Shown piece after piece: positions 37,467 to 46,456 of a stretch of 64,000 nucleotides of DNA; positions within the stretch are counted from its first letter, which is position 1, and each line of letters opens with the position of its first letter. The notes under the pieces are model-generated. The model was given only the letters and a program-made list of their open reading frames with translations, had not been told where the DNA came from and ran no database searches. The position numbers and the translations under genes were made by a program. Source of the DNA: Deltaproteobacteria bacterium (GTDB taxonomy: Bacteria > Bdellovibrionota > Bdellovibrionia > Bdellovibrionales > Bdellovibrionaceae). The stretch covers positions 186,001 to 250,000 of the forward strand of contig JAFLCC010000002.1 in NCBI GenBank assembly GCA_017302835.1, written 5' to 3'.

Positions 37467-39541
37467 AACCACCAGTAATATTGCGAGTTTACAAAAACAA
37501 TCAACTGAATGAAGTGAAGCAATTCACTATTGATCAAATTGTTGTGGGTTCTAATTTAGAAGCGCAATTGGTATTGTCCGACGATTCCATTTCCCCTATT
37601 CATTGTTTAATTGAAAAAAGAGATAGCGGATATTATATCTGTGATTTAGGTTCGCAAAACGGCACCTTTAAAAATGGTCAAGCCGTTCTTGATGAACCCA
37701 TTCAATCTGGGGATGAAATTTTTGTTGGCAAATTTAAACTCGTGTTTTTCATTGGAATTCCAAAGCCAGTTGGGATTCCTAAGTCTCAAGAGACCCTTGA
37801 TTCATCAGCTGTGAAGACAGAAGGCATTGACGTCGTCAAGGTTCAAGATAAACAACCATTGTCGAAGCAGACATCTGCTAACGACAACCTTATAAAAAAA
37901 ACAAAGGAAATTAAAGACTCTAAGAAATCTAATTTTAATCAAGTTTCAAAACCCCAAATTGATAAATTAAGTCCTGTAAAGTCAACGCGCAAAAAGAAGA
38001 GGGTCTCTTTTGCTCCTCCAGGTCAGATTCATAGTTTGAAGTCATATTTATCGCCGACGAGGGGTAGTGTGATTGAAGTCAACCTTACTTGGAATGAAAG
38101 AGTTATTCAGAGTTATCATTTTAAGCATAAAGGAATAGTTAAGGTCGGGCCAGAACAGGAAAAGCAGATTAATATCCCATCAAGTTCGTTACCCTTAAAT
38201 TGGCCACTTCTTGAAATTTCAACAACCTTGAAAGTTTTTTTACCAGTGGGTTCGGAAGTTGAGCTTCTTAATTTAAAAACCTCATTGACTGAGGAAACTT
38301 TATTTTCCATGGGAAAAGCCAGTAAAATGTCACAAGGCTTTCAGGTGAGATTAGATCAGGGGGATTTGCTCTTTGTAAACTTACCGGATAAAAATCTGGG
38401 GCTTTGCATTCGTTTTGTTGAGAATACGGGCGTTGTGCCGTTTGCCCCGTTGTTGTTATCGAGTTCTGAAATTGGTAGCATTGCATTGTCAGTTTTGATG
38501 TCCTTGATGTTAGCATTTTATGTTTCAACGATGACTTCAAAAACTCAACCTAATCCAACAGAAATAAAAACAACTTACACTGCAGAAGTTTTATTCAATG
38601 AAAAACCAAAACAACCTAAACCTCCCGAGCCGCCAACTCCTCCAGAGTTGCCAAAAATAAAACCTCCCGAGCCCGAGATCGTAAAGGTGAAAGCCTCCGA
38701 TGCAAATCGTGAAGCTTCGGTAAAAGGAAAGATTCCTTCTCAAAATAAAGCGGTATCAAATCAAGTTGCCAAAAAAGCTGTTGAAGTGGCGCCTATTGCC
38801 AATTCACAAAATAAGCTCAAAAAATTTACATCATTACGTCAAGGTGGAGCTGTTAAAATTGGATCTCAAGCTGGAGCCAATGCACAAAGTGATAAAAAAG
38901 ATGTCAGTAAAATTGGTTTATTTAGTGCATTCGGTTCGGGGGGAGTAAGATCTAAAATGGATCAGGCCTATCAGGGAGCTGGAGATATTTTAGGGAGCGC
39001 AGATAAAGCCAGTGGATCAACAGGATTTGGTGAAGACCGTCCAGGTGAAGATTTAGGATCAAAATTTAAAGACACGGGCCGTGGAGGAAAAGGGACAGCT
39101 ACCGAAGGCATTTCGGGAATTGGGACAAAAGGCCGAGCTGGAGGAACCAGTAGTTATGGGTCCATTGATGGTTTCGGAGATAAAACAACAGTTGCTATTC
39201 AAGCTGGTGGAAGTGAGGAGAGTTTTGAGGGTTCCATTGATAAAGATGCTGTAAGAAGAAGAATCACTTATAATTTAAATTTAATAAGAGGTTGTTACAA
39301 TCAAGAGCTGAATAGGTTAGATAAATCAGGACGAAAATCTTTAGAAGGAAAGGTTGTCTTAAAGTGGGAGATAGTAAATAATGGAGTAGCTAAAAATGTG
39401 AGAGTTTCAAGCTCGACACTTAACAATCGGGAAATTGAAAAGTGTATCGCAGAAAGGCTTGCAACTATTGTTTTTCCTGATCCGCCAAAGGATACGACGG
39501 CAGAGGTTATGTATCCATTTGTTTTTAGAAATGATAAATAA
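37463..39541 (+). CDS. gltG: glt1: GltG-like FHA, single-pass, AgmX/PglI-tail protein
   Basis: 692 residues from a TTG start overlapping the previous stop. Residues 20-95 are a canonical FHA domain (VVGSNLEAQLVL, SISPIHCLIE, LGSQNGTFKNG) in the cytoplasm. A cytoplasmic linker leads to one membrane segment (about 335-355, IALSVLMSLMLAFYVSTM). A Pro-rich stretch (about 375-410, KPPEPPTPPELP) and Gly-rich region follow in the periplasm. The last 95 residues are the AgmX/PglI-type, TonB-C-like tail (GCYNQELNR, VVLKWEIVNNGVAKNV, VMYPFVF). GltG links the cytoplasm and inner-membrane motor to periplasmic Glt proteins. Confidence 0.88.
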   Translation: MKPPVILRVYKNNQLNEVKQFTIDQIVVGSNLEAQLVLSDDSISPIHCLIEKRDSGYYICDLGSQNGTFKNGQAVLDEPIQSGDEIFVGKFKLVFFIGIPKPVGIPKSQETLDSSAVKTEGIDVVKVQDKQPLSKQTSANDNLIKKTKEIKDSKKSNFNQVSKPQIDKLSPVKSTRKKKRVSFAPPGQIHSLKSYLSPTRGSVIEVNLTWNERVIQSYHFKHKGIVKVGPEQEKQINIPSSSLPLNWPLLEISTTLKVFLPVGSEVELLNLKTSLTEETLFSMGKASKMSQGFQVRLDQGDLLFVNLPDKNLGLCIRFVENTGVVPFAPLLLSSSEIGSIALSVLMSLMLAFYVSTMTSKTQPNPTEIKTTYTAEVLFNEKPKQPKPPEPPTPPELPKIKPPEPEIVKVKASDANREASVKGKIPSQNKAVSNQVAKKAVEVAPIANSQNKLKKFTSLRQGGAVKIGSQAGANAQSDKKDVSKIGLFSAFGSGGVRSKMDQAYQGAGDILGSADKASGSTGFGEDRPGEDLGSKFKDTGRGGKGTATEGISGIGTKGRAGGTSSYGSIDGFGDKTTVAIQAGGSEESFEGSIDKDAVRRRITYNLNLIRGCYNQELNRLDKSGRKSLEGKVVLKWEIVNNGVAKNVRVSSSTLNNREIEKCIAERLATIVFPDPPKDTTAEVMYPFVFRNDK

Positions 39542-39566
39542 AGTTATTTAATTAAGGAGGACTAAA

Positions 39567-40232
39567 GTGAACCCAATACAACAATGTGATCCGAATAGTT
39601 TTATCGCCAGAGCTTTCTGTGAGGGTGGATGGGTCATGTATATCATTGCTATTTTTGCCATATTAACGGTTATTCTTGTTATTGAAAGGATGATGAAGCT
39701 GAATTCTTTACTTGTTAATAAACGGGATTTTACGGACAGCATTTTTAGGATGGTTGTTAATGGCGACATTCGACAAGCTATTTCACATTGTGATTCAAGG
39801 CCGTCTCCCTTAACGAACACAGTCAAGGCAGGGTTAGTGCAAGCATTAAATAAAAGACCTGATGAGGAAATTCAAGTCGCTATGGACGCTTCGGTTCTGA
39901 GAGAAATGCCTAAGATAGAAGGTATGACATCCTTTTTAGCTGTATTTGGAAATGTGGCGGTGTTAGCTGGGTTATTGGGTACAATCATGGGAATGATTGG
40001 ATCTTTTAGAGCTGTTTCTGAGGCAGATAACGCGACAAAAGCTCAGCTTCTTTCTCAAGGAATTTCCCATGCTCTGAATTGCACCGCTTTCGGTCTTTTA
40101 GTTGCTATTGTGGCAATCGTTTCTTACGGAGTGTTTCAACATCAAATTCAAAAAACAGAAAATGAAGTTGTAGAGACGAGCATGTCATTACTCAATTTAG
40201 TAGTTGCCAACAGAGACAAGATAAAGGATTAG
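39567..40232 (+). CDS. aglR: glt1: TolQ/ExbB/MotA-family motor protein, AglR-like
   Basis: 221 residues from GTG with AAGGAGG six bases upstream. Three membrane segments: about 20-42 (GGWVMYIIAIFAILTVILVIE), 127-152 (VFGNVAVLAGLLGTIMGMIGSF) and 172-195 (ALNCTAFGLLVAIVAIVSYG). The G-L-L-G-T-x-x-G-M and T-A-F-G-L-x-V-A-I motifs are those of TolQ/ExbB. With two TolR-like proteins downstream it forms a proton-channel motor as AglRQS does for Myxococcus gliding. Confidence 0.92.
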   Translation: MNPIQQCDPNSFIARAFCEGGWVMYIIAIFAILTVILVIERMMKLNSLLVNKRDFTDSIFRMVVNGDIRQAISHCDSRPSPLTNTVKAGLVQALNKRPDEEIQVAMDASVLREMPKIEGMTSFLAVFGNVAVLAGLLGTIMGMIGSFRAVSEADNATKAQLLSQGISHALNCTAFGLLVAIVAIVSYGVFQHQIQKTENEVVETSMSLLNLVVANRDKIKD

Positions 40233-40233
40233 C

Positions 40234-40710
40234 ATGTCACATATTGATTCAGGAGGAGCAAGGGGAAGGCCTGTCAGTGTTGAACTTAACTTAGTTCCTT
40301 TTATTGATTTGATGAGTGTTCTTATTACATTCCTGTTGATCACAGCGGTGTGGACTCAGGTATCAATGATTCAGATAGGGAGCTCTCTCTATGCTAAAAA
40401 AGATGAGAGTGCAAGCTCACCTAAACCTCCTCCCAATGCTGACATCGCTTTAAAAGTCGACGTGAAAAATGATGGCTATGTTTTAACCGTAGGCACTCAA
40501 GTCATTTCCATTCCAAAGGTGGCGGCTTCTTATGACAATTCCAGCTTAGTTGCTCAGCTACAACGGTTCAAACAACTTTATCCGGATAAAATTGACGGAA
40601 TCGTGAGCATGAGTGATCAGGTTCCTTATGAACAGTTAATAATCATTATGGATTATTTTTTAGTTGCCGGGTTTCCTAATATTTCTATAGCTACAGGGGG
40701 GCCTTACTAA
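40234..40710 (+). CDS. aglQ: glt1: TolR/ExbD-family motor protein, AglQ-like
   Basis: 158 residues. One N-terminal membrane segment (about 22-45) has the proton-carrying Asp in VPFIDLMSVLITFLL. The periplasmic domain ends with the ExbD-like strand-helix VPYEQLIIIMDYFLVAGFPNISIA. It lies one base after the TolQ-like gene and abuts the next TolR-like gene, so stoichiometric motor assembly is implied. AglQ versus AglS naming follows order only. Confidence 0.88.
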   Translation: MSHIDSGGARGRPVSVELNLVPFIDLMSVLITFLLITAVWTQVSMIQIGSSLYAKKDESASSPKPPPNADIALKVDVKNDGYVLTVGTQVISIPKVAASYDNSSLVAQLQRFKQLYPDKIDGIVSMSDQVPYEQLIIIMDYFLVAGFPNISIATGGPY

Positions 40711-41300
40711 TGCCGATTCGACGACCAGGAGAAAGATATAGATATCATCGAATACTTAATCGAAAAAAAGGCAAAAGATCTTTAACGGCCATTCTCTCTT
40801 TGACGGCCATGGTAGACATGTTTACGGTGTTAGCTATTTTTCTTTTGCAAAACTACAATGTTAAGGATTTTATTGTTTATACCCCTAAAGAAGTTATTTT
40901 ACCAAAGGCTCAATCAACAAAGGAATTAAAACCTGCCTTTGTAATTACGATATCAAAAAAAGAAATTCTATTGGATAAAACGGCGGTAGCCTCTTTTGCT
41001 GAAGTTCAATCTCAGCAAGATTGGTTAATTAAATCATTATATGATCAATTACAGCAAGGATTGATAAGATCAAAGCAAGAATTTTTAGGTAAGCTGCAAA
41101 ATAAAATTAAAACAGCGGTTGAAGATGCGCGAGGAGAAAAAGACGAAGATCCATTTGCATGGAAAAAAATTACGATTCAATCAGATAAAGATATTGATTT
41201 TCTGACTGTTAAAAAAATTATGTACACTGTCACTGAGGCCGGAGCTGGTGAAATTAATTTTGCTGTTATTAAAAAAACTGATAAAGAAATTGCAAAATAA
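40710..41300 (+). CDS. aglS: glt1: second TolR/ExbD-family motor protein, AglS-like
   Basis: 196 residues. Basic N-terminus (RRPGERYRYHRILNRKKGKR), one membrane segment (about 27-46) with Asp in TAMVDMFTVLAIFLL, then a periplasmic domain longer than usual because of a charged insertion (about 105-150) before the ExbD-like tail (DFLTVKKIMYTVTEAGAGEINFAV). Start overlaps the AglQ stop by one base. Last gene of glt1; lptCA begins 25 bases later. Confidence 0.86.
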   Translation: MPIRRPGERYRYHRILNRKKGKRSLTAILSLTAMVDMFTVLAIFLLQNYNVKDFIVYTPKEVILPKAQSTKELKPAFVITISKKEILLDKTAVASFAEVQSQQDWLIKSLYDQLQQGLIRSKQEFLGKLQNKIKTAVEDARGEKDEDPFAWKKITIQSDKDIDFLTVKKIMYTVTEAGAGEINFAVIKKTDKEIAK

Positions 41301-41324
41301 GCAAAATCAATCATTATCAATCTC

Positions 41325-42272
41325 ATGCGGAATTTAAAAAGAACCATATTTTTATTCTTATTATTTTTAATTATTCTTGAAGTTATTTTTATTTTTCCAA
41401 AACAATTAGAGACAGCAAATAATATTGTAGACTCGAATCCTTTAACTCAAGAAAAAGCAGAGCAAAAAATGGATGGAGTTCATCTTGTTGAATCTCAAAA
41501 GGGCAATCGGGATTGGGAGCTTTTTGCGGAAAATGCCAGAGGTTATCAGGGAGAAGGTGATTGGTTTTTAAAAAAAGTGAAGGTTCAATTTTATAATAAA
41601 GATAAAATTGATTTTATCGTTACTGGTGATGAGGGTGAAATTGATGGAATAACCAGAAACATGAAAGTGAAAGGAAATGTCGTTATTACATCCAGCAATG
41701 GATATCTATTTTATACCGCGGAGTTATTTTATAATTCTATTTTAAGAAAAATAATCTCTCCAGGAGAGATTAAAATGGTGGGGCCCGGAGATGAGCAAGG
41801 GGAAGGGCTCGTATTAAATGGAAGAAATATGCATGTTTTGATTGATATATCGGAGATGAAAATATTTAAAGATGTACAATCTTCTAAAAAACTAAAGAAT
41901 ATGAATAATTTAAATATTCAAAGTGAGTCGGCACTTTTTAGCAGTCAAAATAAAGAAGTTCATTTTCAGAATAATGTTATTCTTATCTACAATGATATGA
42001 TCATTCGTGGGCCTGATTGTTATTTTAATTATTCTCATAATATGAAAACTTTGGAGTATATTCGAGTCAAAGGTGGTGTCGAAGTTAAAGACAAGAAACG
42101 CAGGGCGATCAGTGAGGAGCTGGAAGTTAACTTGCAGAGCAATATACTTAAATTCAATGGGAATCCAAAAATCTATCAAGATGAAGATGAAATTAGTGGA
42201 GATGAAATTTTATTTTTTGATGGTGGAAAAAAAATAAAAATTCAAAAAGTAAAGGCTTCAAGCCAGATTTGA
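41325..42272 (+). CDS. lptC: LptC-LptA fusion: periplasmic LPS transport protein
   Basis: 315 residues, far longer than LptC alone (about 190). Membrane anchor at about 7-23 (IFLFLLFLIILEVIFIF). Residues 35-190 follow LptC: WELFAENARGYQG, VTGDEGEIDGITRNMKVKGN, YTAELFYNSILRKI and GEGLVLNGRNM. Residues 195-310 follow the LptA/OstA fold: IQSESALFSSQNKEVHFQNN, YIRVKGGVEVKDKKRRAISE, LKFNGNPKIYQDEDEISGDE. LptC receives LPS from the LptBFG extractor and LptA forms the periplasmic bridge. lptB follows after 33 bases with no separate lptA, which supports a true fusion. No clear ribosome site precedes the ATG. Confidence 0.87.
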   Translation: MRNLKRTIFLFLLFLIILEVIFIFPKQLETANNIVDSNPLTQEKAEQKMDGVHLVESQKGNRDWELFAENARGYQGEGDWFLKKVKVQFYNKDKIDFIVTGDEGEIDGITRNMKVKGNVVITSSNGYLFYTAELFYNSILRKIISPGEIKMVGPGDEQGEGLVLNGRNMHVLIDISEMKIFKDVQSSKKLKNMNNLNIQSESALFSSQNKEVHFQNNVILIYNDMIIRGPDCYFNYSHNMKTLEYIRVKGGVEVKDKKRRAISEELEVNLQSNILKFNGNPKIYQDEDEISGDEILFFDGGKKIKIQKVKASSQI

Positions 42273-42305
42273 CATTAGCAGAATAGCTATCTATATTGAT
42301 AGAAT

Positions 42306-43028
42306 ATGAGTCTGCTAAGAATCGAAAATATTTCTAAAACCTATAAAAAAAGAAAAGTTGTAGATGGAGTATCCTTTAAGATTGAGTCTGGTCAAGTTAT
42401 TGGATTGTTAGGACCTAATGGCGCTGGGAAAACTACTTCTTTTTATATGGTTGTGGGAATAATTAGTCCAGATCAGGGTGAAATTATTTTAGATGATTTA
42501 GTCATTACCAAAGATCCAATGTATAAAAGAGCTAGAGTTGGATTGAGTTACTTGGCGCAAGAGCCAAGCATATTCAGAAAACTAACTGTTGAAGAAAATT
42601 TAATGGTAGCTTTGGAAGCCCAAGGTCTAAATCAGACAGAGCAAAATGAGAAACTTGAAAATCTATTAAATAATTTCAGAGTTCAACATATTAGGTCTAG
42701 TTTAGGGTTTTCCTTATCTGGAGGCGAAAGGCGAAGAGTAGAAATCGCAAGAGCTTTGGCTGGCAGTCCTAAATTTATTCTACTCGACGAGCCTTTTGCT
42801 GGGATTGATCCGATTGCAGTCAATGATATACAAAATATAATTCGTGAATTAAAATCTCAAGGAATTGGGGTCCTGATTACTGATCATAATGTGCGAGAAA
42901 CCTTGGGGATTTGTGATTTTGCTTATATACTTAAAGACGGAAGAATTCAGGTTTGTGGTTCTGCTGATGAAATTACGAATAGTGAAATAGCAAGAAAATT
43001 TTATCTTGGAGAGAATTTTAAGCTTTAA
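42306..43028 (+). CDS. lptB: LPS export ABC transporter ATPase
   Basis: 240 residues, LptB length. Walker [19 protein letters not shown], the Q-loop [19 protein letters not shown] that marks LptB, signature [15 protein letters not shown], Walker [17 protein letters not shown] and the H-loop DHNVRET. It powers extraction of LPS from the inner membrane with LptFG, which are not in this window. The C-terminus overlaps the ribosome site of rpoN. Confidence 0.97.
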   Translation: MSLLRIENISKTYKKRKVVDGVSFKIESGQVIGLLGPNGAGKTTSFYMVVGIISPDQGEIILDDLVITKDPMYKRARVGLSYLAQEPSIFRKLTVEENLMVALEAQGLNQTEQNEKLENLLNNFRVQHIRSSLGFSLSGGERRRVEIARALAGSPKFILLDEPFAGIDPIAVNDIQNIIRELKSQGIGVLITDHNVRETLGICDFAYILKDGRIQVCGSADEITNSEIARKFYLGENFKL

Positions 43029-43038
43029 GGAGAAGTTA

Positions 43039-44472
43039 ATGGCTTTAAGACAGACAATGAGCCTTGGTCAAAATTTAGTTATTACACCTCAATTGCAGCA
43101 GGCAATTAAGCTTTTACAAATGTCACGTCTGGAGTTAGAAAGTAATGTTAGATCAGAGTTAGAAGAAAATCCCATCTTAGAAGAAGCAGAAATTTTAAAA
43201 GAAGAAGATTTAAAGCTTACCAAAGAAATAGCTGAAAATATTGAGTCCAGAGAAGTTGAAGTAAATGAAAATGCTACTCAGGATCCACAAAAACAAGATG
43301 AATTCGAATGGGAAAGTTATTTTGAGCAGAATCAAAAGGCACCTCAATCAGGGATGAGTGGCAGCGAAGAAATAATGAACTACGAAAATGTGATTACGGC
43401 CCATGAGACATTGCATGAGTACTTGATGTGGCAAGTTCAAATGAATGGTTTTAGTGATTTTGAAGAAAAAACAGCTGAAGTACTTATTAGTTATATTGAT
43501 GATGATGGTTATTTAAAAACCCCTCTAGAACAAATTGCCAAAGAAGAAAATATTCCGATTGAGGATATTGAAGATACCTTGCCCCTTATTCACGAATTTG
43601 ACCCTCCAGGTGTTGGAGCAAGGGACCTGAAGGAATGCATGTTAATTCAGGCAAAACATTTAGAAGAAGATACTCAAGATCTGGTATTTCTGATTAGTCA
43701 TCATTTAAAGGATTTAGAAAAGAAAAATTATGATGGAATTGCGAAAGCTTTGAATAAAGACGTCCAGGAAGTGATTGAAATTTGCAAAATTATATACTCG
43801 ATGGAGCCAAAGCCAGGGAGAGCCTTTTCGCCGCAAGATACTCATTATGTTTCTCCGGATGTCTATGTATATAAAGTAGGTGATGACTACATAGTATCTT
43901 TAAACGAAGATGGACTGCCTAGGTTAAAGATATCTAATTTCTATAGAAATATGTTGAAAGAAGGAAGTAGCAAAAAAGATCATGATTATATTCAAGAAAA
44001 GCTAAAGTCAGCTGTCTGGTTAATAAAATCGATTCATCAAAGACAAAGAACTATATTTAAAGTGGCAGATAGTATTGTAAAGCACCAAAAAGAATTTTTT
44101 GATAAAGGGGCTGGGCATTTGAAGCCAATGATTTTAAGAGACATTGCTAATGATATAGGAATGCATGAATCCACGGTCAGTCGTGTGACAACAGCTAAAT
44201 ACATGCATACACCTCAAGGTATTTACGAGTTAAAATATTTTTTTAGTTCAGGAATTAGTAGTTCAACGGGTGGAGATGCTGTAGCCAGTGAATCAGTCAA
44301 ATTAAAAATAAGGGATTTAGTATCCAAAGAAGATCCCAAGTCACCTTTATCTGATCAAAAATTGGCACAACTTCTTTCCAAAGATGGAGTACAGATTGCC
44401 AGAAGAACCGTTGCAAAATATAGAGAAATTTTGAAATTGTTGCCATCAAGTCAAAGAAAAAAATATTATTAG
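43039..44472 (+). CDS. rpoN: RNA polymerase sigma-54 factor
   Basis: 477 residues from ATG at 43039, chosen for AAGGAGA six bases before it and because the conserved region I starts there (MALRQTMSLGQNLVITPQLQ). Region I is Gln/Leu-rich; an acidic region II follows (about 50-105); the core-binding domain is about 120-310. The HTH lies near 370-395 (LRDIANDIGMHESTVSRVTT), and the RpoN box ARRTVAKYRE is near 460. The lptB-rpoN pair is the classical proteobacterial order. hpf usually follows rpoN; here glt2 does instead. Confidence 0.97.
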   Translation: MALRQTMSLGQNLVITPQLQQAIKLLQMSRLELESNVRSELEENPILEEAEILKEEDLKLTKEIAENIESREVEVNENATQDPQKQDEFEWESYFEQNQKAPQSGMSGSEEIMNYENVITAHETLHEYLMWQVQMNGFSDFEEKTAEVLISYIDDDGYLKTPLEQIAKEENIPIEDIEDTLPLIHEFDPPGVGARDLKECMLIQAKHLEEDTQDLVFLISHHLKDLEKKNYDGIAKALNKDVQEVIEICKIIYSMEPKPGRAFSPQDTHYVSPDVYVYKVGDDYIVSLNEDGLPRLKISNFYRNMLKEGSSKKDHDYIQEKLKSAVWLIKSIHQRQRTIFKVADSIVKHQKEFFDKGAGHLKPMILRDIANDIGMHESTVSRVTTAKYMHTPQGIYELKYFFSSGISSSTGGDAVASESVKLKIRDLVSKEDPKSPLSDQKLAQLLSKDGVQIARRTVAKYREILKLLPSSQRKKYY

Positions 44473-44557
44473 TAAAGGGCTTGGGACAAGTGTCTAGTAT
44501 TATTTTAAAAGCTAAAATAATTTATTAAAATCAGTAAAAATAGTTAAAAATGAAGTT

Positions 44558-45277
44558 ATGAAATTAAATAAAAAAACCATTTTCATATTATTGTCTATTT
44601 TTTTATTCGCTAGTGAAAGCTTTTGCCAGACAAAAAGCGTTGAGGGAAGTAAAAAATCTACGTTAGATCGTTCTTTGGAGCCAACAGTTTCAGATGAAAT
44701 ATCATCCTTGTTTGAAAATGTAGTTGCAGTTCAAAGAAAGGCGAAAGTAAAATCTGGAAAATTTTTGTTTGCTCCCTATTTGTCTTTTGATTTTTCGGAT
44801 TCACCGCAAACGATGTATGCCTTTAATTTCAATATGGGATATGCTATCGGCGAGTTTTTTGAGATTTATTTAAATTATGTTCCCTCCTATGTAAATAATG
44901 AAAGAAGTATTTCGAAAAAAGTTCGTGAATTGCGACCTTATCCTGATGATGGCACGACTCCTTACATAGATGTCGAAAAAGTAAAGAACTCTTTCGGGCT
45001 TGAGTTAAATTGGGTTCCCATTTATGGGAAAGATTCTTGGGGTCCCTATGGAATTATTCGTTCTGATACCTATTTAAATGTGGGCTTCAGTCGAATTAAC
45101 TATACGACTAATTCTGGTTATAAAACGAAGTTAGCTATGGGGAAAACATGGTTTATATCAGATTATTGGAATCTAAGGTTGCAAGCGGGCGGATCATTTT
45201 TAGAAACTTTTTCTAAAGGAAAAAAAGAAATTATTGTGATTGGCTTATTAGAGGGCGGTTTGGTTTACTATTTTTAA
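44558..45277 (+). CDS. glt2: predicted outer-membrane beta-barrel (GltA/GltB-like)
   Basis: 239 residues with signal peptide to about residue 23. Barrel strands from about 70 (KFLFAPYLSFDFSD, MYAFNFNMGYAIGEFFEIYL, LNWVPIYGKDSWGPYG), ending in GLLEGGLVYYF with a terminal aromatic. The W-V-P-I-Y-G-K motif is the same as in the second barrel of glt1. Only one barrel gene is present here, against two in glt1. It starts glt2 85 bases after rpoN. Confidence 0.74.
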   Translation: MKLNKKTIFILLSIFLFASESFCQTKSVEGSKKSTLDRSLEPTVSDEISSLFENVVAVQRKAKVKSGKFLFAPYLSFDFSDSPQTMYAFNFNMGYAIGEFFEIYLNYVPSYVNNERSISKKVRELRPYPDDGTTPYIDVEKVKNSFGLELNWVPIYGKDSWGPYGIIRSDTYLNVGFSRINYTTNSGYKTKLAMGKTWFISDYWNLRLQAGGSFLETFSKGKKEIIVIGLLEGGLVYYF

Positions 45278-45296
45278 TTATATTTAAGGAGACTCT

Positions 45297-45935
45297 ATGT
45301 TTATCATTAACTCATTGGAAATTTTATTTAAAGAAGGTGGTGCCACTGCTTATTTTATAGTTGGAAGCGGCATTGCACTTGTCATTTTAGCAATTGCAAA
45401 AATTAACTACTTGTATGTTCAGCTGCGGCCAGCAGGAGATAGCAATTTAAAAGAAGTGAGCCGTTTGGTTTTGAAAAAAGAATACACAGCTGCTATCCAA
45501 GTATGTAATACCGTGAAGAATGTTCCCGAATTCGAAGTTATTAAGTCAGGACTTATGGCCGTTGATGGGGGTAGGGAAGCGATGAAATCTTCATTGGGAT
45601 CAGCGGTTGTTGATATCATGAAGAATTGCGAAAAAGGGATTCAGTTTTTAGCTTTGATAGCTAGTGTGGCAACTTTGTTAGGATTGCTTGGAACTATTTC
45701 AGGGCTAATGAAAACATTTGCGGCATTAAAAGATATTGATCCCGCGAAAAAAGCAGAGCTTTTGGGAACGGGAATTTCAGAGGCCATGACTGCAACTGCA
45801 GCAGGACTTGTTGTTGGTATTTCAGCAATGGTGATTCATACTTTATGCACACAAAAAATTGATCAAATTATTGGGCAGGCCAAAAAAACTGGTTTTGATA
45901 TCATTACCTTAGTAGAGCAAAGCGAAAGAGCATGA
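45297..45935 (+). CDS. glt2: TolQ/ExbB-family motor protein, AglR-like
   Basis: 212 residues, AAGGAGA before the ATG. Three membrane segments: about 18-40 (AYFIVGSGIALVILAIAKINY), 110-132 (LALIASVATLLGLLGTISGLM) and 158-182 (ATAAGLVVGISAMVIHTL). The LLGLLGTISG and T-A-T-A-A-G-L motifs are standard. It shares the fold but little close identity with the glt1 protein. The motor genes here precede GltC, whereas in glt1 they close the cluster. Confidence 0.9.
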   Translation: MFIINSLEILFKEGGATAYFIVGSGIALVILAIAKINYLYVQLRPAGDSNLKEVSRLVLKKEYTAAIQVCNTVKNVPEFEVIKSGLMAVDGGREAMKSSLGSAVVDIMKNCEKGIQFLALIASVATLLGLLGTISGLMKTFAALKDIDPAKKAELLGTGISEAMTATAAGLVVGISAMVIHTLCTQKIDQIIGQAKKTGFDIITLVEQSERA

Positions 45936-46456
45936 GTTTAGAGTTTGCAGAAATCCAAAGAAGACACACGCCTGAGCCAGAATTGGTACCCATTCTGGAC
46001 GCGTTGACTTGTATCATCTTTTTTTTGATGTACACGACTACCTTTATGGAACTGACAAGCCTAACTCTGCCCCCCTCTGCCGTGAGTGTGGTCAAAGAAC
46101 AAAATGTTGCTGATGGTAATCCTTTGACGCCAAAAATATTTGTGAACATCGTAAATTCAAATTTAGAAGTCATTTTGAAATGGACGGGAAGCGCTCCTGG
46201 GAAAATTAAGAAAACAATTAGTCGGTTTAAGTCTGAAAGATATTCCAAAGACCTTGAAATAGCGATGACTGTACTTATCGAGGAATTTGTCAAAAAATTT
46301 CCAAAAGAAAAAACAATTCAATTGGGATTGGCAGAAGGTAGCACCTATCAAGAACTAATCACTATCATGGATGGAATACGAAAGAATATACAGGATATTG
46401 TCCTGATGTCACCTGATGATGTGACTCACTTTAATGAGGAGTCAAATGGATCTTGA
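45932..46456 (+). CDS. glt2: TolR/ExbD-family motor protein, AglQ/AglS-like
   Basis: 174 residues. Membrane segment about 20-42 with Asp in LVPILDALTCIIFFLMY. The periplasmic region is basic in the middle (KIKKTISRFKSERYSKD) and ends with the ExbD-like motif STYQELITIMDGIRKNIQDIVLMSP. Start overlaps the TolQ stop (ATGA). Together with the next gene it completes a one-TolQ, two-TolR set like that of glt1. Confidence 0.86.
   Translation: MSLEFAEIQRRHTPEPELVPILDALTCIIFFLMYTTTFMELTSLTLPPSAVSVVKEQNVADGNPLTPKIFVNIVNSNLEVILKWTGSAPGKIKKTISRFKSERYSKDLEIAMTVLIEEFVKKFPKEKTIQLGLAEGSTYQELITIMDGIRKNIQDIVLMSPDDVTHFNEESNGS

Noticed and set aside
30022-41300. glt1 as an ordinary Tol-Pal or TonB-ExbBD system
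   Set aside because: There is no tolB, pal, or tonB of usual form; instead there are two TolR-like genes, very large TPR proteins and an FHA-AgmX protein, which fit the Glt/Agl pattern.
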